A stretch of 64,000 nt of DNA. Source: an uncultured Lachnospiraceae bacterium. GTDB taxonomy: Bacteria > Bacillota > Clostridia > Lachnospirales > Lachnospiraceae. The stretch spans positions 24,475 through 88,474 of the forward strand of contig CATJHO010000145.1 in NCBI GenBank assembly GCA_949740535.1, in the 5' to 3' direction. The notes beneath the pieces were generated by a model. It did no database searches. It was not told where the DNA came from and saw only the letters and a list, made by a program, of their open reading frames with translations. The first letter of the stretch is position 1, and the number at the start of each line of letters is the position of its first letter. Below, piece after piece: positions 53,801 through 61,246 of the stretch. The position numbers and the translations under genes were made by a program.

Positions 53801-54143
53801 TGCGGAACTGGAAGTGTTTAAACAGCAGTCCCCGAAGCATGCCCCAGATAAATTTACAGACGGCTCTTAACGGCTGGGAATTTATCTCCACCAAGGGCAG
53901 GCGCAGGGGCTGCGGAACTGGAATAAATAAAACAGCAGTGCTCAGAAGATTCACAGAAGGATTTACGGACGGTATTGAACGGCCGGAAATTCTTCTGTAA
54001 CAGGGTGGATCGAGGAGCACTGCGGAACTGGAATAAATAAAACAGCAGTGCTCAGAAGATTCACAGAAGGATTTACGGACGGCATTGAACGGCCGGAAAT
54101 TCTTCTATAACAGGGTGGATCGAGGAGCACTGCGGAACTGGAA
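53801..54143 (+). repeat. Tandem array of structured RNA units, exact 110-bp period, before ftsY
   Basis: TGCGGAACTGGAA occurs at 53801, 53911, 54021 and 54131, exactly 110 bp apart, bounding three units. Units 2 and 3 differ at two positions only; unit 1 is strongly diverged but keeps the period. Each unit can fold into a long hairpin. P1 pairs GCAGTGCTC with GAGCACTGC in unit 2, and GCAG/CTGC plus CCCC/GGGG in unit 1. P3 is 10 bp, an A-G mismatch, 3 bp, an A-G mismatch, 2 bp and an 8-nt loop ending in AA. Lower P3 is AGAAGGATTT/AAATTCTTCT in unit 2 and AGATAAATTT/GAATTTATCT in unit 1. The 3-bp helix changes from CGG/CCG to CAG/CTG, so pairing is kept while sequence changes. The last flank ends 14 nt before the ftsY ATG. 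Confidence 0.85.
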
Positions 54144-54157
54144 TAGGAGGAATAGGG

Positions 54158-55087
54158 ATGTCGGAAGAGAAAAAAGGATTTTTCAGCAGGCTGGTATCCG
54201 GCCTGGCCAAAACACGAGAAAATATTGTTGCCGGAATCGATAGTATTTTCAGCGGATTTTCGGCGATTGATGATGATTTTTATGAAGAGATAGAAGAACT
54301 TCTGATAATGGGAGATATCGGTATCAACGCCACCAATGCCATAATTCAGGATTTAAAGGCGAAGGTAAAGGAGCAGAAGCTGAAGGAACCTTCCCAGTGC
54401 AAGGAGCTTCTTATTGCAGGGATTAAGGAGCAGATGCAGGTGGGAGAAGTGGCCTATCGATTTGAGGAAGAAAAGTCGGTGGTTCTGGTGATTGGGGTTA
54501 ACGGTGTGGGCAAGACCACTTCCGTAGGCAAGCTTGCAGGGAAACTAAAAGATCAGGGCAAAAAGGTAGTTCTGGCGGCGGCAGATACCTTCCGGGCGGC
54601 AGCGGGAGAACAGCTGACTGAGTGGGCTTCCCGTGCAGGTGTGGATATTATCAGCGGCTGTGAGGGGGCAGATCCGGCATCCGTGGTCTATGACGCCGTC
54701 TGCGCGGCCAAGGCCCGCCATGCGGACGTGCTGCTCTGTGATACAGCGGGAAGACTGCACAACAAGAAAAACCTCATGGAGGAACTGCGGAAAATCAACC
54801 GCATTATTGATCGGGAGTATCCGGATGCCTACCGGGAGACACTGGTGGTTCTGGATGGAACTACAGGACAAAATGCGCTGGAGCAGGCACGGCAGTTTAA
54901 AAGTGTGGTGGATATTACGGGAATTATCCTGACCAAGCTTGACGGTACGGCCAAAGGCGGGATTGCAGTGGCGATTCAGTCGGAGATGGGAATTCCGGTG
55001 AAGTATGTGGGTGTTGGAGAGAGTATTGATGATCTGCAGAAGTTTAAGGCGGATGAGTTTGTGAATGCTTTGTTTCATCAGGCATAG
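54158..55087 (+). CDS. ftsY: Signal recognition particle receptor FtsY
   Basis: 309 residues, an NG-domain GTPase without a long acidic A domain, as usual in Firmicutes. It docks SRP-ribosome complexes at the membrane. P-loop GVNGVGKTTSVGKLA, then AADTFRAAAGEQL, DTAGRLHNKKNLM and TKLDGTAKGG. GGAGGAATAGGG precedes ATG 54158, directly after the structured RNA array, so translation may be controlled by it. Canonical position after smc. Confidence 0.96.
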   Translation: MSEEKKGFFSRLVSGLAKTRENIVAGIDSIFSGFSAIDDDFYEEIEELLIMGDIGINATNAIIQDLKAKVKEQKLKEPSQCKELLIAGIKEQMQVGEVAYRFEEEKSVVLVIGVNGVGKTTSVGKLAGKLKDQGKKVVLAAADTFRAAAGEQLTEWASRAGVDIISGCEGADPASVVYDAVCAAKARHADVLLCDTAGRLHNKKNLMEELRKINRIIDREYPDAYRETLVVLDGTTGQNALEQARQFKSVVDITGIILTKLDGTAKGGIAVAIQSEMGIPVKYVGVGESIDDLQKFKADEFVNALFHQA

Positions 55088-55186
55088 AGCGTGTGGACGG
55101 ACAGGACTGCCGCAGAATACGGCTGGCAGGTTTGGAAGATATTGATGAAAGAGCAGACCGTTATATTTCTTAAGGTGGAAAACTGA

Positions 55187-55447
55187 ATGGTAAATCAAAT
55201 GGATGAAGATCGCAGAAAAGCAAAAAAACTTATCGTTATTTTATTCCTTTCCTGCCTGTGCGCCGCATTTGTGTGCTTCGGGATATCTGCTTATCTGTTG
55301 AGCGCTTATCAGAGGGGAGTATTAACAGGCGGCAGGATTGCTGTCATTTCTAAAATCATTGCGATGACAGGAGTATTTTTTCTGGTATTGGCCTTTGGTA
55401 ATCTGCTGCCTCTTTTTGCCGCACATAAAAAACGTGAACAAATGTAA
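55187..55447 (+). CDS. Small membrane protein with two helices, unknown
   Basis: 86 residues. A basic N-terminus (DEDRRKAKK) is followed by two hydrophobic helices (about 15-40 and 50-76), and a basic tail. AAGGTGG lies upstream of ATG 55187; ATG 55199 is an alternative. I do not recognise the family. It lies 100 bp after ftsY and before the solitary RNA unit. Confidence 0.6.
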   Translation: MVNQMDEDRRKAKKLIVILFLSCLCAAFVCFGISAYLLSAYQRGVLTGGRIAVISKIIAMTGVFFLVLAFGNLLPLFAAHKKREQM

Positions 55448-55476
55448 AAACTGTGATATGCTTTGTACAGAAATAC

Positions 55477-55592
55477 TGCGGAACTGGAAACAGGAGCGTG
55501 GTGAATGGTGCCAGAAGGATTTCCGGACTTATGTTTAAGAGGCCGGAAATGCTTCTAGATAAGGGTACCATAAATGAGCTTCGGAACTGGAA
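55477..55592 (+). ncRNA. Fourth, solitary copy of the ftsY-leader structured RNA unit
   Basis: Bounded by CGGAACTGGAA at 55479-55489 and 55582-55592, 103 bp apart. P1 GGAGC/GCTTC (one G-U), P2 ATGGT/ACCAT, and P3 AGAAGGATTT/AAATGCTTCT with one G-G mismatch, then CCGG/CCGG, an A-G mismatch and a 2-3 bp cap with a loop ending in AA. Helix P2 and P1 sequences differ from those in the array, yet pair. As before ftsY, the last flank ends exactly 14 nt before the ATG of the next gene (55607), and the 14-nt spacer is similar to that at ftsY (10 of 14 positions). Confidence 0.78.
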
Positions 55593-55606
55593 TGAAAGGA
55601 ATAGAG

Positions 55607-56164
55607 ATGTCAGATTTTTTTGATGAAACGATTATGAGAGATACTTTGGAGAAGTACATACCTGCCGGGGAAACAATGCTGGCAGGCATACATGCAATTG
55701 CAAAGGAAACAAGTGTGATCGGCATATTTGAGAAATGCATCCGCACAGAAAACAGTCTGATTCCCGATGAAAATGGCGGAACAGTGGCATTAAACAAGAA
55801 AAAATTTTCTGCCTACGATATTTACCTTGCGATAACGCAGTCGTCTCTGGTAATTACCGAGTGTGAAAAATACAGCTATTTCTATCAATTTAAAGACGAT
55901 CCGGTTGTGAGTGAATCAGAGATACAAAAGCTTCCGGCAGAGCTTTCTCTGGATGATATTGGAACATGTTATCCCCTGACGGACATTCAAACATGCGATA
56001 TAAAAAAGGGATGGATGGGCTCTGTAAAATGCCACATAAAAATGAAAAACGGAAGTTATTTCAAGCTCCTGCTTCCAAAGCTGGGCGGTCTGGGCGGAGA
56101 CATGCCCCATCACACGAAGTACCGGGAGGCCATTATTGCCCGGCTGGGCGGAGGGAGTGTTTAA
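55607..56164 (+). CDS. Protein of unknown function preceded by the structured RNA unit
   Basis: 185 residues from ATG 55607 (AAAGGAATAGAG upstream). No signal peptide and no clear membrane helix. The middle (ALNKKKFSAYDIYLAITQSSLVITECEKYSYFYQF) and the end (VKCHIKMKNGSYFKLLLPKLGG) show alternating strands that could be a PH-like beta fold, but I do not recognise a family. It is the second gene whose start is preceded by the repeat element found before ftsY. A threonine ammonia-lyase gene follows after 87 bp. Confidence 0.65.
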   Translation: MSDFFDETIMRDTLEKYIPAGETMLAGIHAIAKETSVIGIFEKCIRTENSLIPDENGGTVALNKKKFSAYDIYLAITQSSLVITECEKYSYFYQFKDDPVVSESEIQKLPAELSLDDIGTCYPLTDIQTCDIKKGWMGSVKCHIKMKNGSYFKLLLPKLGGLGGDMPHHTKYREAIIARLGGGSV

Positions 56165-56251
56165 ATATTTATAATGACAGAAAGAGAAAAAATAAATACG
56201 TCATTGTGTGAAAGCAATTGTAGAGAGATTAAGAAAAGGAGTAACAAACCA

Positions 56252-57463
56252 ATGATGACATTAGAGAAATTTGAAGAAGCTTCCGAGGCAGTAAAACAGG
56301 TGGCGATTGAGACAAAGCTGCTGTACAGTGCGTATTTCAGCAATCAGACAGGAAATAAGGTTTATCTGAAGCCGGAAAATATGCAGCTGACAGGCGCGTA
56401 CAAGATTCGGGGAGCCTATTACAAAATAAGCACACTGACCGATGAAGAACGGGAAAAAGGTCTGATCACAGCTTCCGCCGGAAATCACGCGCAGGGGGTG
56501 GCTTATGCTGCCAAAGCCTTCGGGGCAAAGGCCGTGATTGTTATGCCTACCACAACACCGCTGATGAAGGTGGAGCGTACCAAGAGCTACGGGGCAGAGG
56601 TTGTGCTCTATGGAGATGTGTACGATGAGGCCTGTGCTCACGCCTATGAACTGGCAGAGAAAGAGGGGTATACCTTTATTCATCCCTTCGATGACCCGGC
56701 TGTAGCTACGGGACAGGGAACCATTGCCATGGAAATTGTAAAAGAGCTTCCCCTGGTTGATTACATTCTGGTTCCCATCGGCGGCGGCGGACTCTGCACA
56801 GGAGTTTCCACTCTGGCCAAAATGCTGAATCCCAATATCAAGGTTATTGGCGTAGAACCTGCAGGAGCAGCCTGTATGAAAGAGTCTCTCAAGAACGGCA
56901 AAGTAACCACGCTGCCTTCCGTCAACACCATTGCAGACGGTACAGCCGTAAAGACGCCGGGAGAGAAGATTTTTCCCTATATTCAGAAAAATCTGGATGA
57001 TATTATCACTGTATCAGACGATGAGCTGATTGTGGCTTTTCTGGATGTAGTGGAGAATCACAAAATGGTGGTAGAGAATTCAGGCCTCCTGACAGTAGCA
57101 GCCTTGAATCACCTGGATGTGAAGAATAAAAAGATCGTGTCCATCTTAAGCGGAGGAAATATGGATATAATCACCATGTCCTCTGTTGTGCAGTTCGGCC
57201 TGCGCCAGCGGGATCGGATCTTCACCGTATCCGTACTGCTCCCGGACAAGCCGGGGGAACTGGTCCGGATTGCGGATCTGATCGCTAAGGAACAGGCAAA
57301 CGTAATCAAACTGGACCACAACCAGTTTGTCAGCACCAATCGAAATGTGGGTGTGGAACTTAGAATTACGGTAGAAGCCTTCGGAACCGAACACAAAAAC
57401 CGGATTTTCAACAAGCTCAAAGATATGGGCTGCCGGCCAAAACTGGTGAACGTAATGATGTGA
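56252..57463 (+). CDS. ilvA: Threonine ammonia-lyase with ACT domain
   Basis: 403 residues from ATG 56252, behind AAAAGGAG; the track start (56174) overlaps the previous gene end and lacks a site. A PLP enzyme deaminating threonine to 2-oxobutanoate, the first step to isoleucine or to propionate. PLP lysine in QLTGAYKIRGAYYKIS (Ala where Ser/Phe is common), SAGNHAQGVAYAAK and the phosphate-binding PIGGGGLCTGV. A C-terminal ACT-like domain (about 325-403) suggests allosteric control. The two-part length (about 400) fits the shorter tdcB/ilvA2 type rather than the 500-residue ilvA. Confidence 0.94.
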   Translation: MMTLEKFEEASEAVKQVAIETKLLYSAYFSNQTGNKVYLKPENMQLTGAYKIRGAYYKISTLTDEEREKGLITASAGNHAQGVAYAAKAFGAKAVIVMPTTTPLMKVERTKSYGAEVVLYGDVYDEACAHAYELAEKEGYTFIHPFDDPAVATGQGTIAMEIVKELPLVDYILVPIGGGGLCTGVSTLAKMLNPNIKVIGVEPAGAACMKESLKNGKVTTLPSVNTIADGTAVKTPGEKIFPYIQKNLDDIITVSDDELIVAFLDVVENHKMVVENSGLLTVAALNHLDVKNKKIVSILSGGNMDIITMSSVVQFGLRQRDRIFTVSVLLPDKPGELVRIADLIAKEQANVIKLDHNQFVSTNRNVGVELRITVEAFGTEHKNRIFNKLKDMGCRPKLVNVMM

Positions 57464-57568
57464 CGGCAAGAAGTGAGAGGAAATGAAAGGGGATTGAGAT
57501 GGGTGCGGCGCAGAGTCCGGGCCTAAGAGCGGCCGAAGCAGATTTTTTATAAAACCCTCTTCATGCTC

Positions 57569-57597
57569 TTGCATTCCTTCCCAAAATATAGTACAAT
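57569..57597 (+). promoter_or_regulatory. Promoter of the Mn riboswitch-mntP operon
   Basis: TTGCAT (57569-57574), 17-bp spacer, TACAAT (57592-57597). It starts the riboswitch leader about 24 nt downstream. The 105 bp between ilvA and this promoter holds a weak GGCC hairpin with a T-run at 57542 that may be the ilvA terminator. Confidence 0.72.
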
Positions 57598-57620
57598 ACA
57601 CCAAAATCAATACATCATTT

Positions 57621-57734
57621 ATAAGGGAGTAGTTGGCGTCTCCTGGCTTTACGGGTAATCTGCCCGGTCAGGACGTAACAAGATCAACAGCATGGCTTTA
57701 GGAGCCTGGTTTTGTTTGAAACAGCGAGACTTAT
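57621..57734 (+). ncRNA. yybP-ykoY (manganese) riboswitch
   Basis: The aptamer begins with ATAAGGGAGTAG and ends GCGAGACTTAT; ATAAG (57621-57625) pairs with CTTAT (57730-57734) to form P1. Between them, ACGTAACAAGATCAACAGCATGGC and GGAGCCTGGTTTTG carry the expected loop segments of the class, which binds Mn2+ in a four-way/paired-helix fold. It lies upstream of mntP, the best known target of this riboswitch class. The 3' half of P1 is also the left arm of the terminator below, so Mn2+ binding should block termination and switch expression on. Confidence 0.88.
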
Positions 57735-57766
57735 CTGCAGAGACATTCTGTGGATAGGTCTTTTTT
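57728..57766 (+). terminator. Expression-platform terminator of the Mn riboswitch
   Basis: GACTTATC (57728-57735) pairs with GATAGGTC (57753-57760, one G-U), continued by CAGA/TCTG, then TTTTTT. Its left arm overlaps the 3' strand of riboswitch P1, giving mutually exclusive structures. Confidence 0.87.
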
Positions 57767-57792
57767 ATATCAGGGAAGGTGTATTCTGTGAT

Positions 57793-57887
57793 TTAAAAAT
57801 TCTGCAGAAATGGCGCTGTGGCACACCGTATGCCTTAAAAACAGCCTGATGCAGGTACGGGAATCCTGCAAAGCAGAATTCTTTTAA
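57793..57887 (+). other. Predicted three-way-junction RNA between terminator and mntP
   Basis: P1 pairs TTAAAA plus TTCTGC (57793-57805) with GCAGAA plus TTTTAA (57873-57887). P2 has GG-CTGT-GGCA (57812-57823) with TGCC-ACAG-CC (57831-57846), and P3 TGCAGG/CCTGCA (57850-57870). It lies in the mntP leader, downstream of the riboswitch terminator and about 37 nt before the start. It is not explained by the yybP-ykoY element. No T-run follows. Confidence 0.5.
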
Positions 57888-57923
57888 CAAATCTGGCGAT
57901 ACTACAAAAGGAGGAAAGTAATC

Positions 57924-58508
57924 ATGAGTTTACTGGAATTATTTATCTTGGCAGTCGGGCTGTCCATGGATGCCTTTGCCGTATCCGTCTGTAAGGGATT
58001 AAGTGTGCCCAGGGCGGGAATTTATGAGTGCGGCACAGCTGGATTTTATTTCGGCGGATTTCAGGCTTTGATGCCGCTGCTGGGATTTGTCCTTGGAACA
58101 CAGTTTAAAGCGTATATCGCCAGTATGGATCACTGGATTGCTTTTCTGCTTCTTGGTATTATCGGCATCAATATGATCCGGGAAGCCCAAAATGCAGAAG
58201 AAGAGTGCCAGGTCTGTTCGAAAGGACAGAATCCGTTTTCCTTCAAGTCCATGCTTCCCCTGGCCATTGCCACCAGCATTGATGCTCTGGCGGTGGGAGT
58301 AACCTTTGCTTTCCTGGAGGTGCAGATCCTTTTGGCAGTCACGTTTATCGGCGTTGTCACTTTTCTGTTTTCAGCCGCAGGCATCCGTATAGGCAATCTG
58401 TTCGGAAGCCGCTGGAAAGTAAAGGCAGAGCTGGCGGGCGGAGTGATTCTAATCTGTATGGGGATTAAAATTCTTCTGGAACATCTGGGAATTTTCTCAG
58501 TTATTTAA
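57924..58508 (+). CDS. mntP: Manganese efflux pump MntP
   Basis: 194 residues, six transmembrane helices in two inverted DUF204 repeats. The two acidic motifs for Mn2+ transport are present: VGLSMDAFAVSVCKGL and ATSIDALAVGVTFAF. It exports Mn2+ when intracellular levels are high. The upstream Mn riboswitch gives a direct regulatory link. AAAAGGAGGAAAGT precedes the start; the P-type ATPase gene follows 22 bp later. Confidence 0.95.
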   Translation: MSLLELFILAVGLSMDAFAVSVCKGLSVPRAGIYECGTAGFYFGGFQALMPLLGFVLGTQFKAYIASMDHWIAFLLLGIIGINMIREAQNAEEECQVCSKGQNPFSFKSMLPLAIATSIDALAVGVTFAFLEVQILLAVTFIGVVTFLFSAAGIRIGNLFGSRWKVKAELAGGVILICMGIKILLEHLGIFSVI

Positions 58509-58530
58509 GTTTGAAAGAGGAGGAGAAACT

Positions 58531-61140
58531 ATGAACAGTCACAGTCAAACCACAGCCGGGCTTCTGGCCCAATTAAAAACCACACCGGAAGGCCTTACGG
58601 GCAGTGAGGCGGAGAAACGCCTTCTGGAATATGGAGAAAATCGTATAAAGGGGGAAAAGAAAAAATCACTGCTTCAAAAGTTTCTGGAGCAGTTTCGGGA
58701 TGTGATGGTGCTGATTCTTCTGGCAGCTACGGTAATATCCTTTTTTACAGCCTTGTCTGAAGGAGACAGAACCGCATTTTTTGAACCTTTTCTGATTCTC
58801 CTGATTGTTGTGCTGAATGCATTGATGGGAGTTATACAGGAAAATAAGGCGGAGCGGTCTTTAGAAGCGCTGATGCAGATGACTGCAAACCATGCACGGG
58901 TCATCCGGAACGGGCAGGAACAGCTGATCGATGCAGCAAGGCTGGTGCCCGGTGATGTGATTAAGCTGGAAGCAGGAGATTTCGTTCCGGCAGACGGGCG
59001 CCTGCTGGCTTCTTTCAGCCTGAAATCCGAAGAGTCGGCTTTGACAGGAGAATCCCTTCCGGCAGAAAAGGATGCAAAGGCAGTGCTTCCCGCCGATGCG
59101 CCATTGGGCGATCGAAGCAACTGTATTTATTCTGGCTGCAGCATTGTCTATGGAACGGGGACGGCTCTTGTGACAGAGACCGGAATGGACACGCAGATGG
59201 GGAAAATTGCAGGAATGCTGGAAGGGGAAAGAGAGGTGCAGACACCGCTTCAGGAGAAGCTGGCACAGCTTGGGAAGTATATGGGCGCTTTGGCTCTGGT
59301 GATCTGTGTGGTAATCTTTGTCATGGGGCTTTTGAGCGGTATGCCGGTATTGGAGATCTTTATGACAGCTGTATCTTTGGCTGTGTCGGCCATTCCGGAA
59401 GGGCTTCCGGTTATAGTGACCATTGTCCTTTCTATTGGCGTGGAGCGTATGGCCAGGCAGAATGCCATTGTAAAGAAGCTTCCGGCAGTGGAGACACTGG
59501 GGGCTGCGTCCGTTATCTGTTCTGACAAAACAGGAACGCTCACCCAGAATAAAATGACCCTGATGCAGGTCTATGTGGATGAAGGGAACATAACCGAGGA
59601 AATAAGTACAGAGAATTCTAAAGAGGTTCAAAGGCTGCTGCGCTATGGAGCCCTCTGCTGTAACGGAACAATCCGCCGGGAGGGGGAACAGGAAATCCAT
59701 GTGGGAGATCCCACAGAGACCAGTATTCTTGCAGCCGCATATAAGAATGGAATCCGGCAGGAAGAGCTTCGGGAACAGTATCCTCGTCTGGGGGAGCTTC
59801 CCTTTGATTCGGATCGGAAGCTGATGACAACAATCCAGGAGATAGACGGCACTTTTACGGCAGTTACAAAGGGCGCCTTTGATATGCTTGCTCCCAAATG
59901 CATACAAGGAGATCTGAAAGCCGCAGAAAAGGCGGCAGAGGATATGAGCAGAGAAGCACTCCGGGTGCTGGCTGTTGCTTACCGGGTTTTGGATTCAGTA
60001 CCAGAGAATTTCAGCTGTGAGGAGCTGGAACGGGATATGATTTTCCTGGGGCTGGCTGGGATGATCGATCCCCCAAGAGAGGAGGCCCGGCAGGCGGTGG
60101 AACTTTGCAGGAAAGCTGGAATAAGGCCGGTTATGATTACGGGAGACCATGTGATGACAGCTTCTGCCATTGCCGGGAAGCTTGGGATCCTGGCATCAGG
60201 AGATGAGGCTGTAACCGGAGCGGAGCTTCAGTCCATGACCGATGCAGAATTTGACAGCAGGCTGGAACGGATTTCTGTCTATGCCCGTGTTTCGCCGGAG
60301 GATAAGATCCGTGTGGTAAAGGCGTGGCAGAGAAAAGGGCAGATTGTGTCTATGACAGGAGACGGGGTAAACGATGCTCCGGCTCTGAAAGCGGCGGATA
60401 TTGGATGTGCCATGGGAATCACCGGCACAGATGTGGCCAAGGGGACAGCGGATATGACCCTTCAGGATGACAATTTTGCCACCATTGTAGCTGCCGTCCG
60501 GGAGGGAAGAGGGATTTACAATAATATTCGAAAGACGGTGGGCTTTCTTCTGGGGACCAACATCGGCGAGGTGCTTCTGGTATTTTTTTCCATGCTGTTT
60601 TTTAAAGTTCCGCCCCTGTTATCCATGCAGCTGCTCTGGATCAATCTGGTAACAGACAGTCTTCCGGCGATTGCCTTAGGGATGGAACCAGTGGACGACA
60701 GCGTGATGAATGTGCCGCCAAGGCCAAAGAAGGAAGGAATCTTTGCCGGCGGCCTGGGAATACAGGTGATTCTGCAGGGGATTATGTTTGGAATGCTGGC
60801 TCTTGCGGCCTTCTATATTGGCAGCAGTTCTTCCGGCGGCCTGAAGGCGGGCAGAACCATGGCTTTTCTGGTGCTGGGCTTCAGCCAGATTTTCCATGCC
60901 TTTAATATGCGCTCGGCCAGATCCCTTTTCTCAACCGGGATTTTTACCAATCAAAAGCTGAATCTGGCAGCTCTGGTTTCGGTAATCCTGATGGTCTGCG
61001 TGCTCTTTTTTCCGCCGGTGTCTCATATGTTTGGTTTGACCGTACTGCCTCCTGGGATGTATGGAACAGGATTTGCCATGGCATTTTTTCCGGTAATCAT
61101 GCTGGAGCTGGTGAAGGCCCTGGGACTGACTGCAAAATAA
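58531..61140 (+). CDS. P-type cation ATPase (Ca2+/Mn2+ type, PMR1-like)
   Basis: 869 residues. P-type IIA/PMCA topology: N-terminal cytosolic cation-ATPase domain, ten membrane helices, A domain TGESLP, phosphorylation site CSDKTGTLTQNKM, hinge MITGDHVM and GDGVNDAPALK. Ion-binding residues match one Ca2+ site: AIPEGLPV in helix 4, NIGEVLL in helix 5 and NLVTDSLPA in helix 6. Homologues transport Ca2+ and often Mn2+. Placement after mntP under a Mn riboswitch strongly suggests Mn2+ (with or without Ca2+) efflux; that is inference from context. GAGGAGGAGAAACT precedes ATG 58531. Confidence 0.92.
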   Translation: MNSHSQTTAGLLAQLKTTPEGLTGSEAEKRLLEYGENRIKGEKKKSLLQKFLEQFRDVMVLILLAATVISFFTALSEGDRTAFFEPFLILLIVVLNALMGVIQENKAERSLEALMQMTANHARVIRNGQEQLIDAARLVPGDVIKLEAGDFVPADGRLLASFSLKSEESALTGESLPAEKDAKAVLPADAPLGDRSNCIYSGCSIVYGTGTALVTETGMDTQMGKIAGMLEGEREVQTPLQEKLAQLGKYMGALALVICVVIFVMGLLSGMPVLEIFMTAVSLAVSAIPEGLPVIVTIVLSIGVERMARQNAIVKKLPAVETLGAASVICSDKTGTLTQNKMTLMQVYVDEGNITEEISTENSKEVQRLLRYGALCCNGTIRREGEQEIHVGDPTETSILAAAYKNGIRQEELREQYPRLGELPFDSDRKLMTTIQEIDGTFTAVTKGAFDMLAPKCIQGDLKAAEKAAEDMSREALRVLAVAYRVLDSVPENFSCEELERDMIFLGLAGMIDPPREEARQAVELCRKAGIRPVMITGDHVMTASAIAGKLGILASGDEAVTGAELQSMTDAEFDSRLERISVYARVSPEDKIRVVKAWQRKGQIVSMTGDGVNDAPALKAADIGCAMGITGTDVAKGTADMTLQDDNFATIVAAVREGRGIYNNIRKTVGFLLGTNIGEVLLVFFSMLFFKVPPLLSMQLLWINLVTDSLPAIALGMEPVDDSVMNVPPRPKKEGIFAGGLGIQVILQGIMFGMLALAAFYIGSSSSGGLKAGRTMAFLVLGFSQIFHAFNMRSARSLFSTGIFTNQKLNLAALVSVILMVCVLFFPPVSHMFGLTVLPPGMYGTGFAMAFFPVIMLELVKALGLTAK

Positions 61141-61165
61141 TAAAGACGGAATTTATACAAAAGAC

Positions 61166-61194
61166 TTGATTATTTGACAGAATCTTGCTAGAAT
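61166..61194 (+). promoter_or_regulatory. Promoter of the Na+-pumping decarboxylase operon
   Basis: TTGATT (61166-61171), 17-bp spacer, TAGAAT (61189-61194) with extended TG (TGCTAGAAT). About 52 bp before the start of the carboxyltransferase gene. Confidence 0.68.
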
Positions 61195-61246
61195 GGTAAA
61201 CGGCATGAAATGGTTTAGAATTATTATATAAAATGGAGGGCTGAAA

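Noticed and set aside
53801-54143. Regular repeats considered as a CRISPR array
   Set aside because: The whole 110-bp unit is repeated with no unique spacers, only a 13-bp invariant piece recurs, and there are no cas genes. Hairpin covariation points to RNA structure instead.
58861-59907. 348-residue ORF on the - strand within the P-type ATPase gene
   Set aside because: Antisense shadow of conserved ATPase codons; no family features and no start signals.
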